The notes beneath the pieces are model-generated. The model was not told the origin of the DNA. It saw only the letters and a list, made by a program, of their open reading frames with translations, and made no database searches. A stretch of DNA of 64,000 nucleotides, from assembly GCF_036884655.1 (NCBI RefSeq), contig NC_088357.1, positions 45,993,501 through 46,057,500 on the forward strand. Reading direction: 5' to 3'. Made by a program: the position numbers and the translations under genes. Positions 20,611-34,164 of this stretch are shown here, in pieces (the first letter of the stretch is position 1; each line of letters starts with the position of its first letter). This stretch comes from Musa acuminata AAA Group. Taxonomy: Eukaryota; Streptophyta; Magnoliopsida; Zingiberales; Musaceae.

Positions 20611-23600
20611 ATGGTTCTGCAAATCTTAGATTCTTTGGCACGTGCCCATGTTATTATTGACTCATAGATGTCAGTTTAATTGGTATTAAATTGAGGTTGG
20701 ATTAAAGCCAAGTTTGGGTTAAATTACAGAATTATCACCTTTCCCTTATATGTTATTCCTATTTCACCCTTTATGCTTGTGGACTTGCTTGAGGCCATGA
20801 TGGTGAGTTATAGACAGACTATATCCACATTGCTCCAATGACAAACTACAATCTGTAATAATTTGATTTTATCTTTTCCATTATATTGCTACCCTAATGA
20901 GCTAGGCAATCCAAGGGGTGAAGTGTATTTTCTAAAAAGGGTTCAGATCAGAATTTGTTTAGATTCTGAAATCTAACAAATTCTATATGTCTATCAATTG
21001 AAAGGGCATTTATGAAGGTTGATAACTTTCTGGTGGTACTTGTGGTGTTTGGAATCATTCAAAAGTTTCATGAGTAGATAGGTGAAACAAGGAGAAATTG
21101 TGAAAACTTTTACTTTATTTTTATCTGTTTGTAATATTAAGTGTGATCTTTTAATGCTTTATGCATTGAACCAGTATTCCTGTGTTTGTGAATTACATTA
21201 AAAAAAATGGTTGCTTGTACCTACATGATGCTCATGCTTTGTTGTGATGGTAAATCATTGTATACCGTTGGCATATGTTCTCAAGCAGAGTGCTATTTTC
21301 TTTTTAGTGATATTTTGACATATTAAGTTCATTCTCGAAGCTTTCTTATTTTTTGACCTTATCCTTTTTTTAACAAACATGTTTGTGTGGTTCTGATATT
21401 TGGATGCTACTTTGTATCCACAAAATTCTATGTTTCTTTACTTGTGGAAAGTAAAATGCACAAGAAAAATGTGTAAATATGCTTTAGCCATAACTTATTT
21501 GACAAGTATACTTGCATTTGTGGATAGTATTGACTATTGAATCCAATTCATATGCTTTGGAGGTACTGCTATACTTCTACTCAAAAAAATTAAATATTGT
21601 TATGCACCTAACATACTGTAAATTGAGTCGGATTGATCATATGGTGAACCATGGTATGTATACCATTGGGACAATAATATTAAAAGTATATTTATGCAAT
21701 GGTATTGCTTTGGTATGGTCGATGTACCACATACAACTATGAGGATTAAGGATAGACTAAGAAATACTGATTGATACGACTTCATATTTGATACCTTGTT
21801 TTTAACCTTGTCCTATCGACCATATGTGTGGTCAACATATCTGTACTACATTTTTTGTCCACCTAATCTTCTATATCTGAAACCATGTTTCAGTCTTTTT
21901 TTTACTAAATGCTGCTTGTCATGCTAATTCTAGCCAACAGTAACGTGATATGTACTGCCATACATACCATCATACTCACCATTCCATGTATGTGCCTGGA
22001 TTTATGCAGAGAGCTCTTGGCATGTAGCTAATACCGCATACTTGTTTGGTGTTTGATTGGTTTGTATAAAGAACAGATTGAATCTTGGCATATGGCTGGC
22101 ACGTTCATTTATGTATACTTGTCATCTAAAATTTGCTTTAACATCTAGTTGGCCTGTTTATTACTTCTTTTTGAAGTTTTGAGTTCATGAGCAGGGAGGT
22201 TAAGATTGAACTATGAATTTTGTTTAATTAAGTGAAATTAAATATATCAGAAAGATGCTTGTCAAATATCTTTTTGATGTTTTGTTCATTTGTTTTGAAT
22301 GGACTTGTTTATAATTCCTGAAGAGAAGAACAGCTTGTCGTTGTCTTATATGCTAAGGAATCAATGAAGTTTCGAAAACAGCACACAAATCAGTGGGGAT
22401 TTTCATTGAGATGCAAACATAACTGGTGAGATGTGGAGACGTATTCTTTGGAGTTTGGATGCAAAGAGTTTTGTCTGCACTTAGTTGTGCTCAGTTCGTG
22501 TCTTACTGAGTCAAGGGATGTGTGACAATTACCCAATTCAGGATTTGGAGGGTATTTTCTTCAAAAAGCTTACAAGAGTTTTTTGTCACAAAAATTATAA
22601 CGAGAGCATATAATAGTAAAGTGGCATATGTTTAAAACATTGGACTAGAGTTCTTTATTAAGTTATCTTGAAATATGTTGTGTTACATGCTTCATTCAAA
22701 GAGATGGTTCAAAGCCTCAACTGAATGATGGCGCATTCTTTTTCTCTTTGGTTTTTTTTTTTTTTGTGTTTCAAAAGCTTATTTAGATGAATGGAGATAT
22801 CTAAAGTGAATGTGCTTAGAAATGGAATATTGAGGGATTCATGAGAATTGTGGCCATGATCTTCCTTGCTAAAGTTAAATTGGTAGTCACTTGAGGTAGG
22901 TGTTTGTAGGAATTAAGGGGTTGTACGAGATTAGGAGGATCAGGTGAGGCTAATGGCAATGATACTGATATAGGATGTCTGGACTTCCAATTGCTTGGAG
23001 ATGAGGGAAAGAGGAGCGAATAAGTATCTGCTCGTTGCAGCTCACTAGACTCATTCTGTTGGTAGCAGCTTCCTGCATTTCAATGACTGAGGAGAGTTCC
23101 TAATGATTTATCATGAGTTTAAATGTGAAAAAAGAGTGAGAGTTGAGTATGAAAGAGAGGAGAGTTTTAGTGAATTACATAGGTTTTTGATGGTAAGATC
23201 AAGTGATTGATTTTCCTTTGAGTAGTGAGGGAATATGTAAGACCAACTGCTATGATGAATAACTCAATGCAAAAAACAAAGCCATAGTAGTGCATTCGGA
23301 AGATTAAGAGGATTTTTGTTGTTTTTTTCAAAATAATGTTCCTACCTATTGACAAATCCAGGAACGATATTTGTACATTAAAGAATTACATTTTAGCATA
23401 TCTTGCTACACATGATTTTTATTTTTATTTTTTTGTGTTGTTCTTTTATTAGTTTAAACCTATCTTTTTTAGTTCAATTCTATGATTTTAAGATCGAACA
23501 AATCTAGCTGATTAAGTTGATTTTGATTCTAAATCCTAGGTTGATATTAACCCAATCCTGGTTCAAATCCCTGGACCTATCCTAGCACTAACATCAATTC

Positions 23601-24348
23601 CTATCCCAATGCTACAAACCTTGTCATGATCAAGGGACATGAATCATGGGTGCTCTATCAGAAAAAAAAAAATTAATGATTTTGGACCACAATGAAGATA
23701 CCTAATGAGGATTCAAGAAAATTATCATGTTTCACCAGAGGTTTGTGTGGTCGAGAGGCTACTTTTACGGATTGGTTCCTTGGAAATGCAACAAATGTTT
23801 TGCCAAAAAGCATGCATTTATTGTAATGGCAGGTTAAAAGCTAATCTTTATTTTCAAGAACTCAAGTGGAAAAGATTTAGCACTTTGTTACTTCTTTCTT
23901 AACTTTTTACTATGAGAATAGTGTGAAGTGATACAATCCTTCCTGATAGAATATAGTTTGAAACAATTGGTCTAATCTTGTATTCGAATTTCAGTCATGA
24001 ACTGTTACATAACAATCAATAAGAGGTGGAGTTCAGTGACACTTCAATTCTTGAAACTTGACTTTGTTGCTACTACACTTTTGTCTTTGACCTTTATATT
24101 TGCTATTCATGTTGCAAGTTTATATGTAGCGATTACTTATTCAAAGATCTGAGTACTAATAGATTTCTCAAGGCTGGAGATTGTTGGGCAATTTCTCGGA
24201 CACCAACCAGCTTAAATGGACCTGCAAATATGTATCTAGTTTATTATTCGAGATAGAAGATTACAGCTGGTCATGTCAGATTCTTTTCAATGTCTTCTGT
24301 GATTTTTGGGAAGGGAACAACCAATAACTTTTGTCATTTTTATGCGTA
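20611..24348. other. Intergenic, no supported feature
   Basis: AT-rich sequence with T-rich runs and only short open frames. No protein homology, structured RNA or clear transposon ends were recognised. The first few hundred bases would be the 3' flank of the RING locus. Confidence 0.5.
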
Positions 24349-24356
24349 CATTTTAC

Positions 24357-25227
24357 CAAGGATTGAAATACCGTATCGTACCAATGTTTCGAGCTTGGCT
24401 CGGTATGGTACGGTACCGTATACCGAGCGGTACGCTAGAGCATATCGAGCGGTACACTTAATTTAGGTGTAAAATCATCCGAAAATACCTGAAAAAAAAA
24501 GTTATGATAGGGTTTTTAAGTTAGAAATAAATATAGTAATAGTATAAGTTTAGCAAAATCAATGTAAATTAGATAAGAATAGTATCACATATCTTTTTCG
24601 GGCTTTAAAGAATAGTCTTATGCAAGGTTCGTATTTTACTATCATAAATATCTTTCAATATTCAATATGCATGAAATATAAATATTTGACCTATTAAGTA
24701 TCTAATTTTGAATTGATCAATATTAAACGCACTTATCGTAACATTAAAGAACTTAATTACTCTCTAATTAAAGAAAGAGAATACATACATTTTGATTAGA
24801 AAGTTCTTTCTCTTAATCTTTCCAAATTAGCTTTGATTCAATTCACAAATCGTTATTTTGTAGAGTTTAGGAGAGCACAAATATGAGAAAAAAATAGTTT
24901 GAGATAATTTAAGAGAGTATGAGAATGAAATGGAGTGAAATAGAAGAGAAGAAGGGTTTAAAAACATCTGAGAAGGGGCTCCAACAGTAAATTTGACCTT
25001 TGGAGCACTGTTACCAAGTTGTAACGGTCGATTTCGACCGTTACCAAGCTGTGTCGGGCGGTAACAGTCGAAATTTCAACTGTTACCGCTCGATATAACC
25101 CCGTATCGTCTAATACAGGGCGCTTTTAAGCGTTCCGCCCGGTAACGGGCGGTCTGCGTATCGGTAACCTATCGGACTGGTATGTTCCACCCGTACCGGG
25201 CGGTATTATTCGAAACTGTATACCCTG
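24357..25227. mobile_element. Non-autonomous hAT-like DNA transposon (871 bp)
   Basis: An 8-bp direct repeat, CATTTTAC, lies exactly on both sides (24349-24356 and 25228-25235). The ends are CAAGG... on the left and, read inward on the other strand, CAGGG... on the right. An 8-bp target duplication with CA-R-GG termini is typical of the hAT superfamily. The terminal 150 bases on each side are rich in CGGTAC/CGGTAAC motifs in both orientations, the kind of subterminal clustering where hAT transposases bind. The AT-rich middle encodes nothing, so it depends on a transposase elsewhere. The inverted repeat is imperfect beyond the first five bases. Confidence 0.72.
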
Positions 25228-25235
25228 CATTTTAC

Positions 25236-27299
25236 TGAAAAACATATATGATCAACATCCATGTTTTTACATTCTAATTTTATCATATTTATTTGGATTA
25301 TCCATTTCTATATCTCATATGCTAAACAATTGATGCTTATTGTTTCTTTGTTTACCATTTTTTATGTTGGATATTTTGATGTTAAGCTAATGGGAATTAT
25401 TCATGAAACTTAAATTTCATTGAGGATTTGAGGTTTTACATGTACTTTGATTGTAGAATTTGTTGTACTCATCACTGTCGAGAATCATGGCTAAATGAGG
25501 AGTACTGTGCCATGCCATATTATTGACCACATCAGTGTTTTGTGGACTCCAGTAATTGCTTACAGTGAAACAAGCCTTTGCATAGATGAAATGCAATTTG
25601 AATTAGAAAGTATGTGGAGATTCTTTTCTGAGAATTTATTTTCACCAAGAAAATATGTGTTAGTTCTGTGGATTTGAAGAAAAATATTTACATAAAACCA
25701 AGCAGTTCAAACTCTATCATTGCTTGGAGATTCCTTTTCGCTGATTCAAGCTCTCTTTTTTTTTTCTTTGCTTTTTCAGCTGTCAAATTCTTCAATAGAA
25801 TCACAATGATCTCATTGTTCTAATCTTTTCCCCTATTATCTTTGTTGAGTCTATCATTATCAACTGTGGACTTGTGTTAATGTACAAACTCATCAAATTT
25901 TTTTTATAGTGAGGATATTGGTCTATGCTGCAGTGTTCATTAAATTTGGCTTACAATTTTAAAAGAAAGATGAGGAAGTATCCATAGAGATTTAGATTGA
26001 TTATATGGGGTATGTGAAGACAAAATGGTTTCTTTTGGTTCATGGAGTACATTTTGTCTCTCAAATGTAATGATGAAGTATAAGGTCATGTTCATTTGCT
26101 GTCTGAACCTAAAATGCAAATGAAGAAGGTTCTTATAATTTATCCCTTTTGCCCTTCAGATGTTGTAGACCAATTCTGGTGTGACATGTAATAAATTGGT
26201 TCAAGTTATCGGGTGAACAGAGTTGATTTATCCATGTGTTCCAAGAAATCATTTTCCTCGTTTCAATTTAAATGGCACATGTTTGTATATTGTTCAGTAA
26301 TATTTTCTTATGCTTTTAACATTGCTGATGACAGTCCTATGAATGTTTCATATTTCTTACCTGGGTCGTCTTTTCAGTCTCTCATACTGTACTGTGATGT
26401 TCACAAATCACAAACCATTCAGTTGCTCATATTTGTTAGATTTTTTCCTTCTTTGATGCTTATCTGTATTGTCTTGAGATCATATGGCTTCCAGTTTAAC
26501 TTCATTGAAGTCCTTGATTGTTTGTATCATATTGCATGGAGCTACTGATAGCTTCCTTCTCTTCAGCTTGATGGTGTTCTCTTCTAACAATTAAATTAGC
26601 CTCATGTAACTTGATCATTTACTGATATAAGCCTTATCTTTGTGACCATGGCATGGTACTTCTCATTCATGCATATGAGCTTCATGTACCTGTCACCTTT
26701 AAACCAGGATCACATTATTAAGATCTCTGTAAACTGGATTTTAATTCCAATTTTTCTGGGAACACATGAACTTGTTCTGGATTGTCCTTTAATTACTAGT
26801 ATAGCAGTAGCTTTAGAATGTCATGTTGTATCTACTAGCTTAAGATTACACCAGAATAGGTAATTGTGAGACTAGACTTCAGTTCTAAGCCATCTTTATG
26901 TTTGTCTGGATTTGTGTCTAAGGTTAGTGGCTGCTAGTATGCTTTTGAGCAAATATTACTTGGACTGCTGGGTGTCATTTATGCTTAATTAAGATGAATC
27001 CACATTTATGATGTCCATATCCCACTATAGTTCATTCTTGATATTCTTGTTCTTCTTTTGGTGGTTAATTTGGTTGGCAAAATGTGAAACAAAATTAGTG
27101 GAATTTACTAAAATGAAAATATAAAACTATACAAGTCTCACTAATCAATGCAAGCAACAAATAAGGAAATATAACAAATCCATCCAAATAGGTATAGTGA
27201 TTAAAGGAGATGAGCTGAGAGCATATTAGTTGGCTTATATTAATGAGACAATCTATAGCTCAATCATTCAAAGTATGTTCTATAAATATGTTTTAATAA
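25236..27299. other. Intergenic, no supported feature
   Basis: AT-rich sequence. Open frames (for example 26213-26548) are hydrophobic by composition but have no recognisable domain and no splice-consistent partners. Confidence 0.45.
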
Positions 27300-28013
27300 T
27301 TTATCCTCTGAAGCAAAGGTTTTAAATTAAGTTGGATTAAAATTAAATATATAAAATATAATTTTAATGATTTTAGAAATAAATAGGAGAATGTAGTTAA
27401 ACTGGATGGACAAAAAATCTCTTTAAGTAAAAACTTTAGGTATCTTAGATTAATTGTTCAACAAAATAGATAAATCGATAAAAATATTATTCATAGAGTA
27501 AAACTAAGATTATTAAAATGATCAAGGGTATTAAGAGTCTTGTGTGATCATCGAATATTTTTGTTATTAAATATAAGATTTTATAAGACAGTTACATTTT
27601 ATGGATATGAGTGTTGGCCAATTAATATACAATATATACAAAAAATTTATATTACCAAGAATATTAATATGAATGTATAGAGTTATTAGAAAAGATAGGA
27701 AAAAAAAATATTTTTATTCGTAGAGAACTAGGCATTGCTTCGATAAGATAAGATAAAAGAATCGTTTAAGATGATATAGACATGTGCTTACGAGACTTAC
27801 GAATGCGAAGAATTGATATAATTAATATTTGTGATATCAAGAGAGATAGAGGAAGACTTGAAAAGATCTTAATAAAAATTATAAATAAATATTTAATTAT
27901 TCTAAACTTAACAAAACAAATGATTTTTTATTTGACGATAAATGATTCATGTAGTCGATTTTAAATGGTTGAGACTTACGATTTTGTTGTTGTTATTATT
28001 GTGTTGTGGTACC
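27300..28013 (+). mobile_element. Decayed RTE-type LINE, 3' end of reverse transcriptase and tail
   Basis: Between about 27409 and 27660 one frame reads, through two stop codons, like the C-terminal part of a plant RTE-clade reverse transcriptase. Recognisable blocks are FRYLRLIVQQ, IDKNIIHRVKL, LRVLCDHRI, FYKTVTFYGYECWPIN. Further on, 27782-27880 gives RMRRIDIINI...DIKRDRGR, matching the usual end of that protein. The sequence finishes in a TTGTTGTTGTTATTATTGTG tail, the short-repeat 3' end typical of RTE elements. Stops and frameshifts make it inactive. The 5' boundary is unknown because such copies are 5'-truncated. Confidence 0.75.
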
Positions 28014-31000
28014 CTACTATCCTTTGAACTAAAATCATTGGCAAATGATCACATCAAGTGCAAATAAAACACTTAAATCTTCGTCATCAAAATCATTAGA
28101 AAATGATTATATAAAATGTTAATTAAGAAACATAAAACAATGTTCAAGTATCCTGAGCTATGTGCTGAGTGAGAGAGAGAGATGATGTGGCATGCTTGTA
28201 TACGGCAATGCTTGACCTTGAACCTTGTAATATTAAAACCATTAGTTAATAATTTTGATAAATAATAAATAATTGACTTGCATCTGCAATCTATTTATCA
28301 TAGAGGAAAAGAAATTTTGTTGGAATAGTATCAAAAAGCACAGAGTAAGAACTTTTGATAAATTAAGTGAAACCATTTTATCATTTTAATTTGAATAATC
28401 ATAATATGCCTTAGTGACAAGAGCACAAATTGCTGTGGTTGAATTTTACTTTTCTTTAATTATCTCTGCATCCATACCTGCAGCTGTTGTAGAAATCATA
28501 ATATGTCATCATTTACCATCTACTCTAGTTCTAAAAAATTTATTCTTTAATTAGGTCAGCACATACTCTTACCATCTAACTTGTTTTTCACACTTCATAT
28601 CTTGCAGTTTATTCTATTGTTATGACAAAATTGTTATGCCACTTGCTTTTAAATGGTTTAACATGTTTCATGACTCATAGAATAGGATTCACTGTTTCAA
28701 ACCATCCTTTTTTTTATTCCTTTTCCTTTTTAAATTGATTGCCTAATTATAAACCTTGTTTATAATTGTCAATTATATTTGTCTTTGTATGGTTGATATA
28801 TGCAGTAATGTCTTTCAATTCTCTTACAAACTGTGAAAGTCCTGACTGGTGGCCCTCTAGTGACTTCTGCTTTTCAGCAAACCCTAAAGTTCTGGTAAAT
28901 TTCCTCACAGTATTGTCTCATGTCTTCCAGTTACTCCCTCTGCAGGAGGCATGAATGCAACCCAGTGTGACATCCAGGTGGGGCCTCTTGTTATGTGGAT
29001 GATGACCTCTACTACTTACCCCTGGTTTCTGACACCTAAAAAGGTCTGTGAGGAGAAATCAATAGTTTCCTGGGTGTTTCCTTCACACCCTCATCAGGTT
29101 TTTCTATATAGCTCACCATGTCTTGTGTCTCCATGTGCAGTTGCCAAGTTTGAACTCAAGAGGTAGAGATTCAAACAATTGGAGCCATTTACTGCATTCT
29201 GCCATAATAACTGCAGAAACCTTATGTTGCAGTACTTCTGCACTTCCCTCTGCCATAAATAAGTAAAGAAAATATATGTCAGCAGCATTAATATCACCAC
29301 ATGATCATTGATCCTCTCCTGTACTAGTGGTCCACCAGATCCATGCAAGATGTGCCATAGATTTACTGCACCATAGAGAGAAAATTGAACTCATGAACAC
29401 CAGTAGCTGTAAGTTTGCAATTTTGTGGTTTTTTTTCTTTCTTGTTCTTACTTATTTAACCCCCTCTCTCTGTCTGTGACACACTTCAGAGATGTTCATT
29501 AAAATAGTGCTGAACTGTGTTCGGTGACTGCCCATCAAGACCTACAAGCCAATCCCCAGCAAGAGGCATCGATGTACCTCTCTGGAGACCCACATCCCGG
29601 ATATGCGCAGAGAGGGTCTGCTGCTCGAAGAAAAGACCCATCTCCGGTCCTTTCTGCGTACTCTGTTGATAAAAAAGTATTGAGAGTCAATTTCCGCTTT
29701 GACGGCTGTACAGTATTCCTTGGATCCACAAAGGTTTCACACATTGGAGTCTTCGTAACGTGGAAAGACAGCAGAAATTTCCTAGTGAACGAAAGCTACT
29801 TGTTTTCTCCTGCTTACATCGAGCATTGTAGCAGGAACTCTAATGTAATTGGCTTGCCTAAGAACCTTTTCACTTCTTTTATCAGCTTATTAATACCTCG
29901 TCACCTCTAATGAATTCTGGGCTACAGATTGGACATTAGAAAATTATATCTGAGCTGATTCTGAGATATTTAAATTCATTTCTGGAGTTGACTTTGTTGT
30001 TCTTTGTCTGTCCCAAGCTCTGTCATTTTCTGCTAAAATTGTGATGGCTTTTTATGGATTCGTATTATTAATGTCTCCTAAGCTGGGTAATGATTTTTTT
30101 TTAGGATGCGAGTTTAAAGGAGTTCTCTTTTATTTTTATTGCGGTCAAAATATTTATTTTTGTTGTCGGTCCTGATGCAGTGATGTGCCCGCGTTAGTCA
30201 AAGTTTCACATGGCGGCGCTGACCTTTGGTTCACGTACGTACACGCCCTTAGCGTCAGCAATACTTATCCGGTATTTTTCATGCGGGTTAATTATATATT
30301 ACATTATGTATTAATTACTTTTAATATCTCAAATTTTTATATTAAAAAATATATATATATTAACATTCTTTATAAACGTGAAATATTTAAATATATTTAT
30401 CCTATTAATTTTATTGATAAAAATATAAAAATAAAATAATAATTTTAATATTCTAATTGATGATGATAAATGATGACACTTCTTCTCGGCGACAAGATGT
30501 GAGAGTTCCTCAATATCTATATTTATGTTTCTTTCGTTGGTCGATATCTACATCAATGTCGACAAATTACAAAAGGACTGTTCAACAATTATTTTAAAGT
30601 CAATATATTTCAACAACCATTTTAAAGTCAATATATGAACACAAGCAATTCTCATCTCTCGTCACTATTCTCTTCATTCACAATAGTCACATATAAGTTC
30701 CAACGATCTTGTCATTTAACACTATCGATGCTATTCATTTTCACCGACTAAAATATTAAAATTTTATTTTTTATTTTTTATTTTTATTAGTAAAATCGAT
30801 AACGTTAAGTTGAATCTACATGTTTAACTTTTGGAATTATAGGAATATCAATATAATTTTTTTAAAATATAATAATCGAAATATTAAAAATAATTAACTA
30901 TAATTGATAATTTCCGTGGGTCGGGTATACTGTAGGTGATACGGAACGCGCGAATACAGTGCTGGCGTCTCGGGACGGCCCGAAGTGGAAGCTAGTGGCT

Positions 31001-33020
31001 CGCGCGGTACGGTGCCCGTTGATTCGGCTCGCGTAGCAGATCACCCGCGCGGCCACCATGTGCCGTGAGTTCGAGCTTTCTATTTCCATACGCCTGGTTT
31101 TGACTCGACTCGCGCCGGCGTCGGCGACCACTGGCTTTGTGCCACGTGATCCACATGAAACTGGTTAGATCTCACGCTCCTTCACATGTACTTGAAGCAT
31201 AAGTACAGGTCCCAATGCCGTACGAATTAGTATTGATCCGCTATCATCCATTAGACCATTCAAAACACCCACCGACAACTATTAATATAAATAATACCTA
31301 TATAATTTCATGAAAGGTAATGTTACACATCGATTCTTCTCAAATCGTGTATCATAGAAACCCTATAAGTTCATTGTTCCATGACAAGATGTTGTATCTC
31401 TAAAAGGTCGAACCATCACAAACAAGACAATACTTCATAAGATAGTGTTTGGTTTGGAGTTAGGATTAAATTGATCACCACATGATAAAGTGTTTCCTAA
31501 ATAATAATAGTAAAATGAAGAGTAAAAAGTTGACCAAATATGCATGGCATTGGCTATGAAGCCATGGATGTCCGGTATCCATTCAATGCCTGCAACCTCT
31601 CGAAAATGACCTCTTCAAAATCTAAGAGACAGGGCACTGTTGCCTTTATTATAGCCGGTGTTGGATCACAAGGGATGTCTACAGGCGCTATAACAGAGCC
31701 ATCAAAATGGATACAATCACGCATAAAACATATGCACAATATAAATTCATAATAATAATAATAATAATAATAATGACTTTAATAGGATCAAGCCTTCACA
31801 ATTTAAGGGTCACCTATGGAATACGCCATGCTTTTCTAGTTAGGTGTTCTTTCTCCTTGAACTAAACTAGACATGAAGTTATGGGGACGAAAACAAGTTA
31901 CGGAGGAGACACAGATGCAGTCGAGTCACACGAAAACCCTGCATCCTCTGGACAAGAATTTAAGATGGTGAGAAGAAGATGGAGTCTTACTGCAGGAAGG
32001 CAAGCGAGTCTTCGATGCTGATCTCCTCGGTAATGTTAGAGGAGGATGGATAACATTGTACTGAAGACGTAAGAAGTTCTCAAGTTAGTCTGCATGCATT
32101 CACTCAGGTAATTAACAGCCAAAAACCTCATTGTAGTGAACTCCATGCAGACAACCTCAAGGATGCCAGCATTAGAGAGAGAGAGAGAGAGAATATTGGC
32201 TGAGGTTTCTCCCAAGCAAAGCAACTCATCCACACCTAACATGTTTCTGACACATGAACAGCAGCACCCCAGAGGCAAAGAACTATGTCACATTTGCGAA
32301 GATGATCTCCCAACTGCACGACATGCAAGTCTTAGCTTAAAATTTGTGTTAGACATTACATACAAGCCTACACCGAAAAGATTAATTACAAGCAAAGGTG
32401 GATCTTTCTGGCTTCATTTGATGATGGAGATGCAGCAACCTTCTTCTTGGTAGTCGCTGAGAGAGAGAGAGATGGAAAGTGACTGCTTCCAATTAATATA
32501 TATATATATATCTGAGGAGGAATTGAAGGAAGAAAATGGACGGTGTAGTTGTATCGCTCTTCATCATCATGGAAGTCATTCCATCACGTGGCATGTTCTC
32601 GTTCGGGTCCCATTTGACCGCCGTGCCCTCCCACCGCGTACGGCGCAGTAAACACACCCTAACGCGTAGTAGGAGGGCAAGACGGTCATTTCATGCCTCC
32701 GTCAACCTGCCGGTCCCATTTCGCGTTGTTGGTCCGGCACATTAGAAAGGGTCATCGTACTCGATATGTAAGGGAGGGAATCAGACTTTCTTCACGCGGT
32801 GCAAGCTACCTACCTCGCCATTGGGGGAAAGGACGGGCCCCACGCGCATTCGCTCTTTGGCATATTACAGAATAGAAATAGAGTATTAGTGGGCGAAATC
32901 GAGTATTTTATCGATTAATCAGAACCGTCGGTTCCATCGCGATTCCCCCTCCCCACGAAGCGTGAGTAATAGCGTTGAGTTTTACCGGCCGTTTGACTTC
33001 CCCTCACCTCGCTCTCCCTC
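28014..33020. other. Intergenic with simple repeats
   Basis: Mixed AT-rich DNA. It contains an AAT trinucleotide run at 31751-31774 and a short GA run near 32175-32192. The open frame at 29524-29910 is moderately GC-rich, but I find no homology and no consistent exon partner. The last 300 bases rise in GC towards the gene at 33088. Confidence 0.45.
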
Positions 33021-33028
33021 TCTATAAA
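33021..33028 (+). promoter_or_regulatory. TATA box of the GATL1-like gene
   Basis: TCTATAAA lies in a CT-rich stretch, 60-67 bases before the ATG at 33088, implying a leader of about 30-35 bases. Confidence 0.65.
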
Positions 33029-33087
33029 CGTCGCCTCTGCTCCGCTCGACGGGTTGAGTGCGCCAACCCCTTCCATACGATCTCCAA

Positions 33088-34164
33088 ATGCCTCCATTAC
33101 CGCTCGTTTCGAGCCTTCTTCTCCTGCTCGCTATCTTTTCGTCGCCCTCCTCCGCTGCCGCAGCGGCAGCTAAAGGGAGAGATGGCGCCGCCTCGAGCAT
33201 GCCGAGGTTCCGCGAGGCACCGCAGTTCTACAACTCCCCGTCGTGCCCGCCGCCCCTGCCGACCGGGCCCGGCGCTGCCTGCTCTCCCAACACGCTGGTT
33301 CACGTCGCCATGACCCTCGACGTGGCCTACCTCCGCGGGTCCATGGCCGCAATCCTCTCCGTCCTCCAGCACACCGCCTGCCCACAGTCGGTCTTCTTTC
33401 ACTTCGTGGCCTCCTCTGCCGCAGGCTACCTCGACGCCACCATCGCCGACGCCTTCCCCTCCCTCGCCTTCCAGATCTACCCCTTCGCCGACGAGCAGCG
33501 CGTTGCAGGGCTCATCTCCACCTCCATCCGGGCGGCGCTCGACCGGCCCCTCAACTATGCGCGCTCCTACCTCGCCCGCCTCCTCCCGGAGTGCGCCCGC
33601 CGGGTCGTCTACCTCGACTCCGACCTCGTTCTCGTCGACGACATCGCCGGCTTAGCCTCCACCCCGATCCCCGACGGCCTCGCCCTCGCCGCCCCGGAGT
33701 ACTGCAACGCCAACTTCACCTCCTATTTCACCCCCACCTTCTGGGCCAATCCGGCGCTCTCCGTGGCCTTCGAGGGCCGGCGCGCCTGCTACTTCAACAC
33801 CGGCGTCATGGTAATGGAGCTAGGCCGGTGGCGGGACGGCGGGTACACGGAGAAGATCGAGGAGTGGATGGAGCTCCAGAAGCGGATGCGGATCTACGAG
33901 CTGGGCTCGCTCCCGCCGTTCCTGCTGGTCTTCGCCGGTCGGATCGCAGCGGTGGAGCACCGGTGGAACCAGCACGGCCTTGGCGGCGACAACTACCGCG
34001 GTCTGTGCCGCAACCTCCATCCGGGGCCGGTGAGCCTGCTGCATTGGAGCGGTAAGGGCAAGCCATGGGCGCGCATGGACGCAGGACGGCCGTGCCCGCT
34101 AGACGCCCTCTGGGCGCCATATGACCTCCTCCTCCGCGCCTCCTTCGCCATCAACGACTCCTGA
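33088..34164 (+). CDS. GATL1: Galacturonosyltransferase-like GT8 enzyme, PARVUS/GATL1-like
   Basis: The intronless, GC-rich frame encodes 358 residues. Family members are Golgi/ER glycosyltransferases; PARVUS/GATL1 is needed for the reducing-end tetrasaccharide primer of xylan in secondary walls. Residues 1-25 form a signal peptide or anchor. [10 protein letters not shown] (41-50) opens the mature domain, as in PARVUS. The metal-binding DSD lies in [13 protein letters not shown] (173-185). [16 protein letters not shown] (204-219) and CYFNTGVMV (234-242) follow. [12 protein letters not shown] (291-302) and HWSGKGKPW (319-327) complete the GT8 active site. The end, [16 protein letters not shown], also matches the GATL1 type. 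The upstream in-frame codon at 33058 is GTG, so the ATG at 33088 is chosen. Nothing looks broken. Confidence 0.93.
   Translation: MPPLPLVSSLLLLLAIFSSPSSAAAAAAKGRDGAASSMPRFREAPQFYNSPSCPPPLPTGPGAACSPNTLVHVAMTLDVAYLRGSMAAILSVLQHTACPQSVFFHFVASSAAGYLDATIADAFPSLAFQIYPFADEQRVAGLISTSIRAALDRPLNYARSYLARLLPECARRVVYLDSDLVLVDDIAGLASTPIPDGLALAAPEYCNANFTSYFTPTFWANPALSVAFEGRRACYFNTGVMVMELGRWRDGGYTEKIEEWMELQKRMRIYELGSLPPFLLVFAGRIAAVEHRWNQHGLGGDNYRGLCRNLHPGPVSLLHWSGKGKPWARMDAGRPCPLDALWAPYDLLLRASFAINDS

Noticed and set aside
24357..25227. Mutator-like element
   Set aside because: A 9-bp target duplication would need a mismatch and long terminal inverted repeats are absent; 8 bp with CA-R-GG ends fits hAT better.
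29524..29910. 128-codon plus-strand frame
   Set aside because: Possible fragment of something, but no recognisable domain or neighbouring exon; left as intergenic.
33243..34055. 270-codon Arg/Pro/Leu-rich frame
   Set aside because: Out-of-frame shadow of the GATL1-like gene, which has all GT8 motifs in its own frame.
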